A stretch of 64,000 nucleotides of DNA from Streptococcus sp. SPS1 (GCF_030439915.1 NZ_JAQFJG010000001.1:62001-126000), one strand, 5' to 3'; shown: positions 8,826 through 17,134, numbered from the stretch's first letter. The notes: generated by a model from the sequence alone, not told the origin. Numbers and translations are program-made.

Positions 8826-8828
8826 AGC

Positions 8829-8886
8829 GAAAAAATAGGAGATAGGATAGAGAATCACTTTGATGACCTCAATCCTATCTCCTATT
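8829..8886 (-). terminator. Terminator of rpsP-khpA
   Basis: A perfect 15-base-pair stem (8834-8848 with 8872-8886), followed on the minus strand by a T-run. It lies about 50 bases after the khpA stop. Confidence 0.8.
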
Positions 8887-8937
8887 CAAATAGTTAGTTT
8901 ACTAACTTAATGACATTGGACTTCCGTCCCGCCCTTC

Positions 8938-9177
8938 TTATTTTTCGTCAATAACGATTCTTACTTTTTTGTATTCAGCTGGGACAGAGTAGACAATCGT
9001 TCTTATCGCAGAAATAGTGCGACCCTTACGACCGATTACACGACCCACATCACTTTGATCAAGATTCAAATGATATTCCAAAAATTCTGGTGTATCTTCA
9101 ATCTTGATAGTTAAGGCATCTGGTTGTGAAATTAAGGGTTTCACAATCGCAATAATGAGATTTTCAATCGTATCCAT
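8938..9177 (-). CDS. khpA: KH-domain RNA-binding protein KhpA
   Basis: A 79-residue single KH-domain protein. The nucleic-acid-binding GxxG loop is GRKG at residues 49-52. The family (YlqC) forms a complex with KhpB/EloR in streptococci and affects cell elongation and division through RNA binding. It lies directly downstream of rpsP, the conserved arrangement in Firmicutes, and shares its promoter. Length and motif match pneumococcal KhpA. Confidence 0.92.
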   Translation of the reverse strand: MDTIENLIIAIVKPLISQPDALTIKIEDTPEFLEYHLNLDQSDVGRVIGRKGRTISAIRTIVYSVPAEYKKVRIVIDEK

Positions 9178-9196
9178 CTGTCAACCTACTTTAAAC

Positions 9197-9469
9197 TTAT
9201 TTTGAGAATTTAGAATCGTGGAATTTTTTCAATACGCCTTCTTTTGAAAGGATGTTACGTACTGTATCTGAAGGTTGAGCTCCATCAGCCAACCATGCAA
9301 GAACGCGGTCTTCTTTCAAAGTTACTTGGTTTTCAGCAACAAGTGGGTTGTAAGTTCCAACTGTTTCGATGAAACGTCCGTCACGTGGTGAACGTGAATC
9401 TGCTACGTTGATACGGTAGAAAGGTTTTTTCTTAGAACCCATACGAGTCAAACGGATTTTAACTGCCAT
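9197..9469 (-). CDS. rpsP: 30S ribosomal protein S16
   Basis: A 90-residue ribosomal protein S16, a small-subunit assembly protein binding 16S rRNA. The conserved start [20 protein letters not shown] and the [12 protein letters not shown] segment are diagnostic. First gene of the rpsP-khpA operon. Confidence 0.98.
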   Translation of the reverse strand: MAVKIRLTRMGSKKKPFYRINVADSRSPRDGRFIETVGTYNPLVAENQVTLKEDRVLAWLADGAQPSDTVRNILSKEGVLKKFHDSKFSK

Positions 9470-9534
9470 TTTTAAAGTCTCTTTTCTTATTTTTTATTTC
9501 GGTGAAATAGCTGAGCTATTTAGCACATGTTCTA

Positions 9535-9562
9535 TTATAGCAGATTTCTGACAGGTGTCAAG
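9535..9562 (-). promoter_or_regulatory. rpsP promoter
   Basis: On the minus strand: consensus -35 TTGACA, 16-base spacer, extended -10 TGCTATAAT. The leader holds a perfect hairpin at 9506-9522 (AAATAGCT/AGCTATTT). Confidence 0.75.
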
Positions 9563-9630
9563 AAAAAAACTTGACAGACCATAAAATTCTTAAACCATTT
9601 AGAAATTTGTTAGAAGTAGGAAATAAATGT

Positions 9631-10286
9631 TTGAAAGAGGCTATCAGTGAATACTATTTTATACTCAATGAAAATCAAAGAGCAAACTAGGAAGCTAGCC
9701 GCAGGCTGTACTTGAGTACGGCAAGGCAAAGCTGACGTAGTTTGAATTTGATTTTCGAAGAGTATTAGAAACATTTTATAAAGACCATCAACTCAAACCC
9801 TTCATATCGACTGAACGAGATTTGGATACTTGGCTCCTAAATCCCAAGCCCGTTCCCAAACGAAATATGGACTTATTAGCAGATGATTCACTAGCAGGAG
9901 ATATTATCCTACTCTGGAGAATCCAGTTTGGAACTTTTACCACCGAAACCTGGTTTCCTAAATACTTCGAGTACACTTATGGCATTGATGCCCCTAAACA
10001 CCTAAAAGCTCTGGTAGTAAAAGGTTATGCTGTCATTGAAACAGCTTTTGATTCACTTGATCATCTGAATGCTACAATGAAAAAGAATATTTTGAAAAGC
10101 AAGGGAATTAGAGGACTATCTAAGATGAAGGCTGCAGATCTGGATCAAACTCTCCATGACCACTTCTCAGAAGAAGAATTAGCTAGTCACTTTTCGATTC
10201 GTGGCTACAAATTGACTCCAAAGGGGGAGCAGATACTGGAACAGTACCAGGAAATTATCGACCGTCATCCAAAGAAAAATCTCTAA
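9631..10286 (+). pseudogene. SAP-domain-type protein, 5' end interrupted by a BOX element
   Basis: The intact part encodes a protein of unknown function, with a basic helix-rich stretch ILKSKGIRGLSKMKAADLDQ resembling a SAP motif and a C-terminal HFSIRGYKLTPKGEQIL. The protein-like reading frame continues upstream of the only later start candidate (TTG at 9822, no ribosome-binding site) through ETFYKDHQLKPFISTERD, back to the BOX. Beyond the BOX, a TTG at 9631 with AGGAAA upstream reads MKEAISEYYF, which joins well in sense. I read this as one gene split by the BOX. If translated at all, a 154-residue fragment from 9822 is possible. Confidence 0.55.
9660..9765 (+). repeat. BOX element, boxA-boxC without boxB
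   Basis: Begins TATACTCAATGAAAATC (boxA) and ends ATTTTCGAAGAGTAT (boxC), with the GCAAGGC-AAGCTGACG core. No 45-base boxB module is present. It sits in the 5' part of the SAP-type gene that follows. Confidence 0.9.
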
Positions 10287-10336
10287 TCAAGTGATTTTTT
10301 AGTTGATTTTCTCTAAAATTGTCTTGTCACTAACAT

Positions 10337-10365
10337 TTGAAATCCACTTCCTTTTAGGGTACAAT
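10337..10365 (+). promoter_or_regulatory. slrA promoter
   Basis: -35 TTGAAA, 17-base spacer, -10 TACAAT, 30 bases before the start codon. Confidence 0.6.
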
Positions 10366-10394
10366 GGTAGAAATGAATTTTTGAGAGGAACAGA

Positions 10395-11198
10395 ATGAAA
10401 AAACTAGCAACCCTTCTTTTACTATCCACTGTAGCCCTAGCTGGATGTGGCAACATCCAACGTAGTCTGCGTGGTGATGACTATGTAGATTCTAGCTTGG
10501 CCGCTGAGGAAAGCTCCAAAGCAGCAGCCCAATCTGCCAAGGAGTTAAATGATGCTTTGACAAACGAAAACGCCAATTTCCCACAACTATCTAAGGAACT
10601 TGCTGAAGATGAAGCCGAAGTGATTCTCCACACGAGTCAAGGTGATATTCGCATTAAACTCTTCCCTAAACTGGCTCCTCTAGCGGTTGAAAACTTCCTC
10701 ACTCATGCCAAGGAAGGGTATTACAATGGTATCACCTTCCACCGTGTTATCGATGGCTTTATGGTTCAAACTGGAGATCCTAAGGGTGATGGCACAGGTG
10801 GCCAATCTATCTGGCACGATAAAGACAAGACAAAAGACAAGGGAACTGGTTTTAAAAACGAGATTTCTCCTTATCTTTATAATATCCGTGGTTCACTTTC
10901 AATGGCCAATACTGGTCAACCAAATTCCAACGGTAGTCAATTCTTTATCAACCAAAATACAACTGATATTTCTGCCAAACTTCCTACAAGCAAATATCCT
11001 AAAAAAATCATCGAAGCCTATAAAGAAGGTGGAAATCCTAGTCTTGATGGAAAACACCCTGTCTTTGGTCAGGTTATCAAGGGTATGGATGTTGTAGATA
11101 AAATCGCTAAAGCCGAAAAAGATGAAAAAGACAAACCAACGACTGCTATCACAATCGATAGCATCGAAGTGGTGAAAGACTACGATTTTAAATCTTAA
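10395..11198 (+). CDS. slrA: Cyclophilin-type peptidyl-prolyl isomerase lipoprotein (SlrA-like)
   Basis: A 267-residue exported lipoprotein. The signal peptide ends in the lipobox LAGC, with the lipidated Cys at 18. After an Ala/Ser/Glu-rich linker, the cyclophilin domain spans about residues 70-262, with the core FHRVIDGFMVQTGDP and GSQFFINQN signatures carrying the catalytic Arg and Gln/Phe residues. It should help fold surface proteins outside the membrane. The assignment to pneumococcal SlrA rests on recalled sequence and on the ABC-F, VanZ and rlmN neighbours. Confidence 0.9.
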   Translation: MKKLATLLLLSTVALAGCGNIQRSLRGDDYVDSSLAAEESSKAAAQSAKELNDALTNENANFPQLSKELAEDEAEVILHTSQGDIRIKLFPKLAPLAVENFLTHAKEGYYNGITFHRVIDGFMVQTGDPKGDGTGGQSIWHDKDKTKDKGTGFKNEISPYLYNIRGSLSMANTGQPNSNGSQFFINQNTTDISAKLPTSKYPKKIIEAYKEGGNPSLDGKHPVFGQVIKGMDVVDKIAKAEKDEKDKPTTAITIDSIEVVKDYDFKS

Positions 11199-11202
11199 AA
11201 AC

Positions 11203-11241
11203 AAAAAAATACAGTATCCCCATTCGGTACTGTATTTCTTT
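11203..11241. terminator. Bidirectional terminator, slrA / ABC-F gene
   Basis: Stem AAATACAGTA/TACTGTATTT with flanking A- and T-runs between convergent genes. Confidence 0.8.
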
Positions 11242-11252
11242 TACTCTCATTC

Positions 11253-12794
11253 TTAAGTTAGCTTGTTAAAATCCCAGATTTGGTCCATCCAGCCTTCATA
11301 GAAGTCTGGTTCGTGGCAGACCATAAGGATAGATCCCTTGTATTCTTTGAGAGCACGTTTGAGTTCATCCTTGGCATCCACATCCAAGTGGTTGGTCGGC
11401 TCGTCCAGCACTAAAACGTTGTTTTCACGATTCATCAAGAGACAGAAACGAACCTTGGCTTGTTCCCCACCTGACAAGACCTGAATCTGGCTTTCGATAT
11501 GCTTGGTTGTCAGGCCACAACGGGCAAGGGCTGCACGGACTTCTGCTTGGTTGAGGGCTGGAAAGGCATTCCAGACAGCTTCAAGAGGAGTTTGGCGATT
11601 ACCTCCTTCTACTTCCTGTTCAAAATAACCGAGTTCTAGGTAGTCACCGCGTTCCACTTCCCCAGCGATTGGCGGGATAATTCCCAAGAGACTCTTCAAG
11701 AGAGTTGTTTTCCCGATACCATTTGCCCCGATAATAGCAACCTTTTGATTGCGTTCAAAGGTAAGATTTAAAGGCTTTGTCAGAGGACGATCATAACCAA
11801 TTTGCAAATCCTTGGCTTGAAAGATAAAGCGACCTGGTGTACGAGCTGGTTTAAAATCAAAGGATGGTTTTGGTTTCTCACTTTGCAGCTCGATAATATC
11901 CATCTTATCCAATTTCTTCTGACGAGACATGGCCATGTTTCGTGTTGCAACACGCGCTTTGTTTCGTGCGACGAAGTCCTTAAGGTCTGCAATTTCTTTT
12001 TGTTGACGTTCATAGGCAGCCTCTAGCTGAGATTTCTTCATAGCATAGACTTCTTGGAACTGGTAGTAATCACCAGAATAACGCGTCAACTGTTGATTTT
12101 CCACATGATAGACGATATTGATAACATCATTTAGGAATGGAATATCGTGCGAAATGAGGACAAAGGCATTCTCATAGTTTTGGAGATAGCGCTTGAGCCA
12201 GTCAATATGCTCAGCATCCAAGTAGTTGGTCGGCTCGTCCAACAGCAAGATATCGGGTTTTTCAAGGAGAAGTTTTGCCAAAAGCACCTTGGTTCTTTGC
12301 CCACCTGACAAAGAGGTTACATCTGTATCCATGCCAAAGTCCATAACACCAAGAGCACGCGCTACTTCGTCAATCTTAGCATCCAAGGTATAGAAATCAC
12401 GACTCTCCAAACGGTCTTGAAGTTCGCCCACTTCTTCCATGAGAGCATCAACATCCGCACCGTCTTCAGCCATTTCCATATAAAGGTCATTGATACGGGC
12501 TTCTGCTTTGAAAAGCTCATCAAAAGCCGTACGGAGAATATCACGCACCGACTGCCCTTCAGCAAGGACAGAGTGCTGATCCAAGTAACCGGCAGTCACA
12601 TATTTGGACCACTCTACCTTTCCTTCGTCTGGCAGCATTTTACCAGTCACGATACTCATAAAGGTTGATTTTCCTTCACCATTGGCACCGACCAGACCGA
12701 TATGTTCTCCCTTGAGGAGACGGAAGGACACATCTTCAAAAATTGCACGGTCACCAAAACCGTGACTCAGATTTTTAACTTCTAAAATACTCAT
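11253..12794 (-). CDS. ABC-F family ATPase
   Basis: A 513-residue protein with two ABC ATPase domains in one chain and no membrane segment, the ABC-F layout of ribosome-associated translation factors. Walker A motifs are GANGEGKST (residues 37-45) and GANGIGKTT (near 355). The signatures are LSGGQRT and LSGGEQ, and both Walker B ends carry DEPTN-LD with intact glutamates. The charged linker between the domains (about 245-310) is the P-site interaction motif region. It is closest to the YbiT/YkpA housekeeping group rather than an antibiotic-resistance member. Operon with the VanZ-like gene and rlmN. Confidence 0.88.
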   Translation of the reverse strand: MSILEVKNLSHGFGDRAIFEDVSFRLLKGEHIGLVGANGEGKSTFMSIVTGKMLPDEGKVEWSKYVTAGYLDQHSVLAEGQSVRDILRTAFDELFKAEARINDLYMEMAEDGADVDALMEEVGELQDRLESRDFYTLDAKIDEVARALGVMDFGMDTDVTSLSGGQRTKVLLAKLLLEKPDILLLDEPTNYLDAEHIDWLKRYLQNYENAFVLISHDIPFLNDVINIVYHVENQQLTRYSGDYYQFQEVYAMKKSQLEAAYERQQKEIADLKDFVARNKARVATRNMAMSRQKKLDKMDIIELQSEKPKPSFDFKPARTPGRFIFQAKDLQIGYDRPLTKPLNLTFERNQKVAIIGANGIGKTTLLKSLLGIIPPIAGEVERGDYLELGYFEQEVEGGNRQTPLEAVWNAFPALNQAEVRAALARCGLTTKHIESQIQVLSGGEQAKVRFCLLMNRENNVLVLDEPTNHLDVDAKDELKRALKEYKGSILMVCHEPDFYEGWMDQIWDFNKLT

Positions 12795-12795
12795 T

Positions 12796-13278
12796 TTAAT
12801 TCCTTATCTTGTTTTTATGTAATCGTTTATAGAGGAGCCAAGCCAGATAGCCACCCAAGGTATTGGTCCACAAATCATCAATTTCAAAGACGCGATTAAA
12901 ATCAAAGAAAAAGTCCAAGACTAACTGCGTACACTCAATTTCAAAACTCACTAGAAAACTAAAAAGAAGGACCTTTTTTGTTTTCCGCAAGTTTGGAAGG
13001 AGATAAAGGAGTTGAAACACCAAAGGAAAAAGCAAGAAGACATTGAGGATATTTTGTAGAAAAATCCAAGATAATTGTCCAATGTCACTCACTTGGCCCA
13101 GTTTCCAGAGAGAATTGAAAGGAGTCAAAAGAAAAACCAGGCGTCCAAGATGCTGAATACCTGGAGTTTCCACTCCCACTGGAGATTGTTCTTGAGGAGT
13201 AAAGCAAAAATAGACAATACAAATGCTATAGAAAATGACTCCCCAGACCAAAACATGATTATAACTCTTCTTCATCAT
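12796..13278 (-). CDS. VanZ-like family membrane protein
   Basis: A 160-residue membrane protein with four predicted transmembrane helices, including the family segment CTQLVLDFFFDFNRVFEIDDLWTNTLGG. VanZ-like proteins are linked to teicoplanin or lipoglycopeptide sensitivity in some hosts. No van genes are nearby, so resistance should not be assumed. Its start overlaps the rlmN stop (TAATG), which shows translational coupling. A second ATG follows directly. Confidence 0.85.
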   Translation of the reverse strand: MMKKSYNHVLVWGVIFYSICIVYFCFTPQEQSPVGVETPGIQHLGRLVFLLTPFNSLWKLGQVSDIGQLSWIFLQNILNVFLLFPLVFQLLYLLPNLRKTKKVLLFSFLVSFEIECTQLVLDFFFDFNRVFEIDDLWTNTLGGYLAWLLYKRLHKNKIRN

Positions 13279-14363
13279 TAAGGATTGACTGCTGCGACTG
13301 CTTTCTGGCGGTCACGTTTCATTGTATTGGAACGCAATTGTCCACAAGCTGCATCAATATCTGTTCCGTGCTCTTGACGAACCACACAGTTAACCCCTTT
13401 TTTCTTAAGCGTATCATAGAAGGCCAGGACGCGCTCTTTAGGACTACGGCTATATTGGTCATGCTCACTAACTGGATTGTAAGGAATCAAGTTTACATAA
13501 GACAATTTCTTGATGTTCTTGAGCAATTCAGCCAATTCCAAGGCTTGTTCTACACCGTCATTGACTTCATTGAGCATGATGTATTCAAAGGTCACACGGC
13601 GATTAGTTGTTTCGATATAGTACTCAATAGCTGCAAAGAGTTTTTCAATAGGAAAGGCACGGTTAATTTTCATGATACTTGAACGCAACTCATTGTTAGG
13701 TGCGTGAAGAGAAACGGCAAGATTGACCTGAACCCCTTCATTAGCAAAATCACGAATTTTATGAGCCAAACCTGAGGTTGAAACCGTAATGTGACGAGCA
13801 CCGATAGCCATTCCCTTGTCATCGTTGATAGTACGAACGAAATTTAAGACATTGTTGTAGTTATCAAATGGTTCACCAATTCCCATGACAACGATATGGC
13901 TGACGCGTTCATCCTGTCCACGCTCATCAAAGTATTTCTGAACCAGCATGATTTGCGCTACAATTTCCCCATTATTGAGGTCACGTTGCTTCTTGATCAA
14001 ACCAGAGGCACAGAAGGTACAACCGATATTACAGCCAACCTGAGTGGTCACACAGACTGACAAACCATAGTGTTGACGCATGAGTACTGTCTCAATCAGC
14101 ATTCCATCTGGCAATTCAAACAGATATTTAACTGTCCCATCAGCAGACTCTTGCACAATACGTTGTTTCAAGGGATTGACCACAAACTGGTCATTAAGCT
14201 TAGCAATCAAATCCTTGGAAAGATTGGTCATCTCTTCAAATGACTGGACACGTTTACGGTAAAGCCATTCCCAAATTTGATCTGCACGGAATTTCTTTTC
14301 TCCCTGCTCCAAAACCCATTCCTGCATGGTTTGACGTGTTAAACTATAAATTGACGGTTTCAT
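13278..14363 (-). CDS. rlmN: Dual-specificity 23S rRNA/tRNA adenine-C2 methyltransferase RlmN
   Basis: A 361-residue radical-SAM methyltransferase that methylates C2 of A2503 in 23S rRNA and A37 of some tRNAs. The 4Fe-4S cluster motif is CNIGCTFC (Cys111, 115, 118). Cys340 in DAACGQLR is the methyl-carrying cysteine. [12 protein letters not shown] is the SAM-binding segment. Full length and typical of Firmicutes. It overlaps the VanZ-like gene downstream and follows the YutD-like gene by 20 bases. Confidence 0.97.
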   Translation of the reverse strand: MKPSIYSLTRQTMQEWVLEQGEKKFRADQIWEWLYRKRVQSFEEMTNLSKDLIAKLNDQFVVNPLKQRIVQESADGTVKYLFELPDGMLIETVLMRQHYGLSVCVTTQVGCNIGCTFCASGLIKKQRDLNNGEIVAQIMLVQKYFDERGQDERVSHIVVMGIGEPFDNYNNVLNFVRTINDDKGMAIGARHITVSTSGLAHKIRDFANEGVQVNLAVSLHAPNNELRSSIMKINRAFPIEKLFAAIEYYIETTNRRVTFEYIMLNEVNDGVEQALELAELLKNIKKLSYVNLIPYNPVSEHDQYSRSPKERVLAFYDTLKKKGVNCVVRQEHGTDIDAACGQLRSNTMKRDRQKAVAAVNP

Positions 14364-14383
14364 TTCTACTCCTTATTCTCTAC

Positions 14384-14914
14384 TCACTTCTGACGAATGA
14401 CAAAATGACGTTGTCCCTTGTCCTCTTTCTGAGAATGCTGGTCTTTCTGACGACGTCTATTTTTCTTATCTGCATTCGGTTTTCGTTTGGTTTGAGTCGG
14501 TTTCTTTCCTTTTTTAGAAGGTGTTTCTTCTTCCTTCTTACGCATTTTCTTGTCAAATGATGCTCGCTTAGGGGCTTCATTTTCTAAGACAAAATAGGCA
14601 CAACCATAACTACAATACTCTAAAAGGTAGTCTTGTAAACGACTGATTTTTTCAAGTTTTTCTTCTGTTCGATCATCCTTATAAAAACCTCGTAGACGAA
14701 GCTGTTCGTTGCTCCAGTCTCCCACGATATAATCAAACTTGGTTAAGACTTCTGAAAAACGCTGATTAAAAGCCGTCACATCGAAGGCATCCTTGATGTT
14801 TTCCACCAAGGAAAAAGCTATCCCTTCCGTTTCAACCTTGTCCCCGTGTAAATGAAACTCAGGACCAGGAAACTTGTTATAGTTGTATAATTCAGGTGCA
14901 ATTTCTTTTCGCAT
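14384..14914 (-). CDS. YutD-like protein
   Basis: A 176-residue cytoplasmic protein of the YutD-like family, whose function is unknown. The N-terminal 115 residues form the conserved domain (FDYIVGDWSNEQLRLRGFY, then SYGCAYFVLENE). The last 55 residues are a Lys/Arg-rich low-complexity tail that suggests nucleic-acid contact or disorder. First gene of the operon with rlmN, the VanZ-like gene and the ABC-F ATPase. Confidence 0.82.
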   Translation of the reverse strand: MRKEIAPELYNYNKFPGPEFHLHGDKVETEGIAFSLVENIKDAFDVTAFNQRFSEVLTKFDYIVGDWSNEQLRLRGFYKDDRTEEKLEKISRLQDYLLEYCSYGCAYFVLENEAPKRASFDKKMRKKEEETPSKKGKKPTQTKRKPNADKKNRRRQKDQHSQKEDKGQRHFVIRQK

Positions 14915-15036
14915 AGATATCCTTTTTTCACGATTACTTAATACTTTATTCTACCATAATTTCTAGCAGTTAGCACGTTTCTCATAAAAATAGAAACGAT
15001 AAACTTTTAGTCTTCATTAAAATACCTAAAGCGTTT

Positions 15037-15191
15037 ATACTATTAAATCTTAAAAAATAGCAGGTATTTAGGACTTTTTAAAAGACTATAAAAGTTCTTA
15101 AAAAAGTCCACAAAAAAAGCCCCACAAAAGGGCAATCAATCGATGAGTTCAGCAGGCAAGAAACTAGCACGATCAAACGTGCTTTTTTATT
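15037..15191 (+). ncRNA. Candidate small RNA, copy 1 of a three-hairpin element
   Basis: A -10 TATACT (15037-15042) with a weak -35 TTCATT would start a transcript near 15049. Three hairpins follow: GGACTTTTT/AAAAAGTCC (15071-15109), GCCC/GGGC (15119-15133) and AGCACG/CGTGCT (15166-15183), the last followed by TTTTTT, a rho-independent terminator. A 20-base stretch with no partner (from 15145) lies before the last hairpin. The last 49 bases match copy 2 at 17191-17240 almost perfectly. No gene of matching function is downstream, so a stand-alone RNA is more likely than a leader. Confidence 0.5.
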
Positions 15192-15282
15192 ATCTGATAA
15201 TACTATCATACCACATCTGGAATACACACTCAATTATTAGCAATCCCCCTCGAAATGCAGTATAATGATGGAAAGATAAATT

Positions 15283-15339
15283 GATATTGACGGTTCACCG
15301 AAAAATTGAGATACCATTACAATTACAATCAATGAATAG
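15283..15339 (+). pseudogene. Decayed C-terminal remnant of a DUF4926-type tail
   Basis: Read in frame it gives DIDGSPKN-stop-DTITITINE-stop. This matches the C terminus of the next gene (DIGDSPKDWDTITITINDI), with the Trp codon replaced by TGA. It is the leftover of an earlier tandem copy. Confidence 0.7.
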
Positions 15340-15355
15340 AGAAAGAGGGATTGAT

Positions 15356-15724
15356 ATGGATAAATCAAAAGAGACTTGGGAAATTGATGGTTTTCTATGG
15401 CTTCATTGCCCTGTTTGCGGAACTGAAGTTATGGACTATGATATCTGTGATATATGTCGTTGGCATAATACTGGTATTATAAATATTGACGGTGGCCCAA
15501 ATAAAATGACTCTAGCCGAAGCCAAAGAAGCCTACGCAAGGAGAAAAATCGTAAAAATTCTAGAATTTGATACAGTGTTATTAAAAAACGGTCAAACGGC
15601 GACAATTGTCGAAAAGTTAAGTGAAGATACTTTTATTGCTGACATAGGAGACTCCCCGAAAGACTGGGATACCATAACAATTACAATCAATGATATTGAA
15701 AAAGTAGTGTATAGAGATAGCTAA
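15356..15724 (+). CDS. CPCC zinc-ribbon protein with DUF4926-like C-terminal domain
   Basis: A 122-residue protein in two parts. Residues 12-55 are a cysteine-rich CPCC-family domain: CPVC (Cys18, Cys21), CDIC (Cys31, Cys34) and then GGPNKMTLAEAKEAY, which should bind one zinc. Residues 62-122 resemble DUF4926 (LLKNGQTATIVEKL), a small beta domain often found among polymorphic-toxin immunity-type genes. I chose the ATG at 15356 because AGAGGGA lies before it. The longer frame upstream runs through the pseudogene remnant. Function unknown; an immunity-like role is speculation. Confidence 0.7.
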   Translation: MDKSKETWEIDGFLWLHCPVCGTEVMDYDICDICRWHNTGIINIDGGPNKMTLAEAKEAYARRKIVKILEFDTVLLKNGQTATIVEKLSEDTFIADIGDSPKDWDTITITINDIEKVVYRDS

Positions 15725-15755
15725 TATATTTGTATAGTGTTGGGAGTAACCTTAA

Positions 15756-15965
15756 ATGAATAAGACTGGAAAAGAGAATTTAATCATTATTAACGGTAGC
15801 GAATATGTCCATTGTCCAGTATGTGGTACTGTTACAGCAGTGTATGATATCTGCGACGTCTGTCAGTGGCAAAATACAGGAGAAACTAATATAGATGGCG
15901 GTCCTAATGAAATGACTCTAGCTGAAGCCAAAGAAGCGTATGTTAAGGGAATTCCAATAATATAA
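15756..15965 (+). CDS. CPCC-family cysteine-rich protein
   Basis: A 69-residue protein, a paralogue of the preceding gene's first half: CPVC (Cys20, Cys23), CDVC (Cys33, Cys36) and GGPNEMTLAEAKEAY. It has no DUF4926 tail and ends right after the zinc ribbon. GGGAG lies nine bases before its ATG. The pair shows tandem duplication followed by loss or gain of the second domain. Function unknown. Confidence 0.7.
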   Translation: MNKTGKENLIIINGSEYVHCPVCGTVTAVYDICDVCQWQNTGETNIDGGPNEMTLAEAKEAYVKGIPII

Positions 15966-15995
15966 CAGACTATAGTACCACGAAAGGAGAGACTG

Positions 15996-16211
15996 ATGGA
16001 ACTTAGAAAATTTAATAACAAGGTTGTCAGAATCACCGATATTGATGGCCAGATATTTAAAGGTGTAGCTCTTTACGAAGACAAAGATGTCCACGATGAA
16101 GAATTTGATGGGTTATCCGTTAATTCTGGAACCAGATGGACAAAACTCTTTGAAGATGAAATCAAGGAAATTGAAATTACTGATAAAATCAACCAGTCAA
16201 AAAACCCTTAG
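15996..16211 (+). CDS. Small Sm/LSm-like domain protein
   Basis: A 71-residue protein. MELRKFNNKVVRITDIDGQIFKG followed by acidic residues and an EIKEIEI strand has the look of the short Sm-like beta-barrel proteins found singly in Firmicutes accessory regions. A strong AAAGGAG precedes the ATG by six bases. It is the last gene of the cassette, and its stop codon lies within a terminator hairpin. Function unknown. Confidence 0.6.
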   Translation: MELRKFNNKVVRITDIDGQIFKGVALYEDKDVHDEEFDGLSVNSGTRWTKLFEDEIKEIEITDKINQSKNP

Positions 16212-16341
16212 ATTCGTTTCTAAGGGCTGATTTATTTGCAAGGATAGGCAGGACTGTCGAGGCTCCTGCATTTCTCGACCCACTTATAAGTGGCGCGTTG
16301 GTGACAGATTCTCAACCTCTATCCTTCATATCTTCATTATA
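16199..16341 (-). ncRNA. Candidate structured small RNA, with promoter and terminator
   Basis: On the minus strand, -35 TTGAAA (16358-16363), a 16-base spacer and an extended -10 TGCTATAAT (16336-16341) predict a start near 16329. The RNA of about 130 bases is closed by AAGGATAG/CTATCCTT (16319-16326 with 16240-16247), with an inner GACAG/CTGTC or GTCGAG/CTCGAC alternative and the perfect hairpin CCACTTA/TAAGTGG (16280-16293). It ends at CCCTTAGA/TCTAAGGG (16205-16226) plus TTTTTT. There is no open reading frame and no target gene downstream. It matches no RNA family I can name. Confidence 0.6.
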
Positions 16342-16357
16342 GCACTTTTTTCTCAAC

Positions 16358-16363
16358 TTTCAA
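16358..16363 (-). promoter_or_regulatory. -35 element of the structured small RNA
   Basis: TTGAAA on the minus strand, 16 bases from the extended -10 at 16336-16341. Confidence 0.55.
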
Positions 16364-16407
16364 TCTGTGTATCTGAATTTATTGTCTATCTTTTTCTCTA
16401 GTGCCCT

Positions 16408-16635
16408 TCAACCATATTGTACTTCAACCTCACTCATGATTTCCAGCAAAGTTTTCCCTTTAATCTGTAAAGAAATTAACTCATCAAAAGATGACACTTT
16501 AAATTTATTATCTCCAAGTACGACGACAATGTCATAAACAGAATTAGGAAAAATACCACATACTTGACCATTATAATCAAAAGAAGCGTCCCAACCATTG
16601 TCATACAATGCTCGTAAATCATCTAATATCGCCAT
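16408..16635 (-). CDS. Small hypothetical protein
   Basis: A 75-residue acidic protein, MAILDDLRALYDNGWDASFD at the start and LLEIMSEVEVQYG at the end, with a central beta-rich stretch. I do not recognise a family. The spacing from the only AGGAG (about 14 bases) to the ATG is long, which makes expression uncertain. It follows a frameshifted gene of similar size and orientation. The pair looks like the remains of a small accessory operon. Confidence 0.5.
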   Translation of the reverse strand: MAILDDLRALYDNGWDASFDYNGQVCGIFPNSVYDIVVVLGDNKFKVSSFDELISLQIKGKTLLEIMSEVEVQYG

Positions 16636-16673
16636 AATATATCTTGATTCTCCTATATAAAATATTCCGCAAC

Positions 16674-16906
16674 TTATCCAAAGCCATACGAAAACTTATC
16701 TGGCAATTCTTTTCCTAACTTAATACTTTTACTTAAAGTATCTTTTACAAACGAAGCGAATTGTCCTAGATCATCTCCACAATAGCTATATTCCAAAGTA
16801 GTTTTATCGATAGTTGCAATACTCCACTCACAATAGAATACTGCCTCTTAGAGGCTCCATCTTCTATTTTGTACATAGTAATAATTTGTTTATCAATCTT
16901 TATCAT
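16674..16906 (-). pseudogene. Frameshifted small hypothetical gene
   Basis: From the ATG at 16906 the frame reads MIKIDKQIITMYKIEDGASK then KRQYSI. It is lost near 16828 and resumes one base shifted as EWSIATIDKTTLEYSYCGDD and onwards to SYGFG-stop. Restoring a single base (ATT-TGT-GAG) would give a continuous protein of about 77 residues. No family recognised. Confidence 0.65.
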
Positions 16907-17134
16907 TTTCTATTTAGTGTAAAATAAGGCACTGGAATTATTCTTGACTCTCAAAAATATAATTGCAACAAGGTATCGAAATCATCTTCGAAAACATTTT
17001 GACTATTTTGCTTTATTACCTTTTGCAACTTTCTTTTTACCAATTTACAGACCCTAAACCCTTGATTTTATTGAGTTTTTAAAGAATTACTAAAATAAAT
17101 ATATAGGCATAGATTGCCATTCATTCCCCCTAAA

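Larger units (their letters stand above)
14915..15355. other. Non-coding stretch upstream of the CPCC cassette
   Basis: Holds the divergent promoter region of the YutD-like gene, the candidate small RNA copy 1, a -10 TATAAT at 15261-15266 that may serve the cassette, and a decayed DUF4926 tail (15283-15339). Nothing else recognised. Confidence 0.6.

Noticed and set aside
12796..13278. Glycopeptide resistance by the VanZ-like gene
   Set aside because: VanZ-like proteins are common in sensitive streptococci and no vanHAX genes are present.
16240..16326. SRP RNA, T-box or PyrR attenuator
   Set aside because: No GGAAGCAGC-like SRP loop and no T-box core. A short ACAGUCC resembles PyrR sites, but no pyr gene follows.
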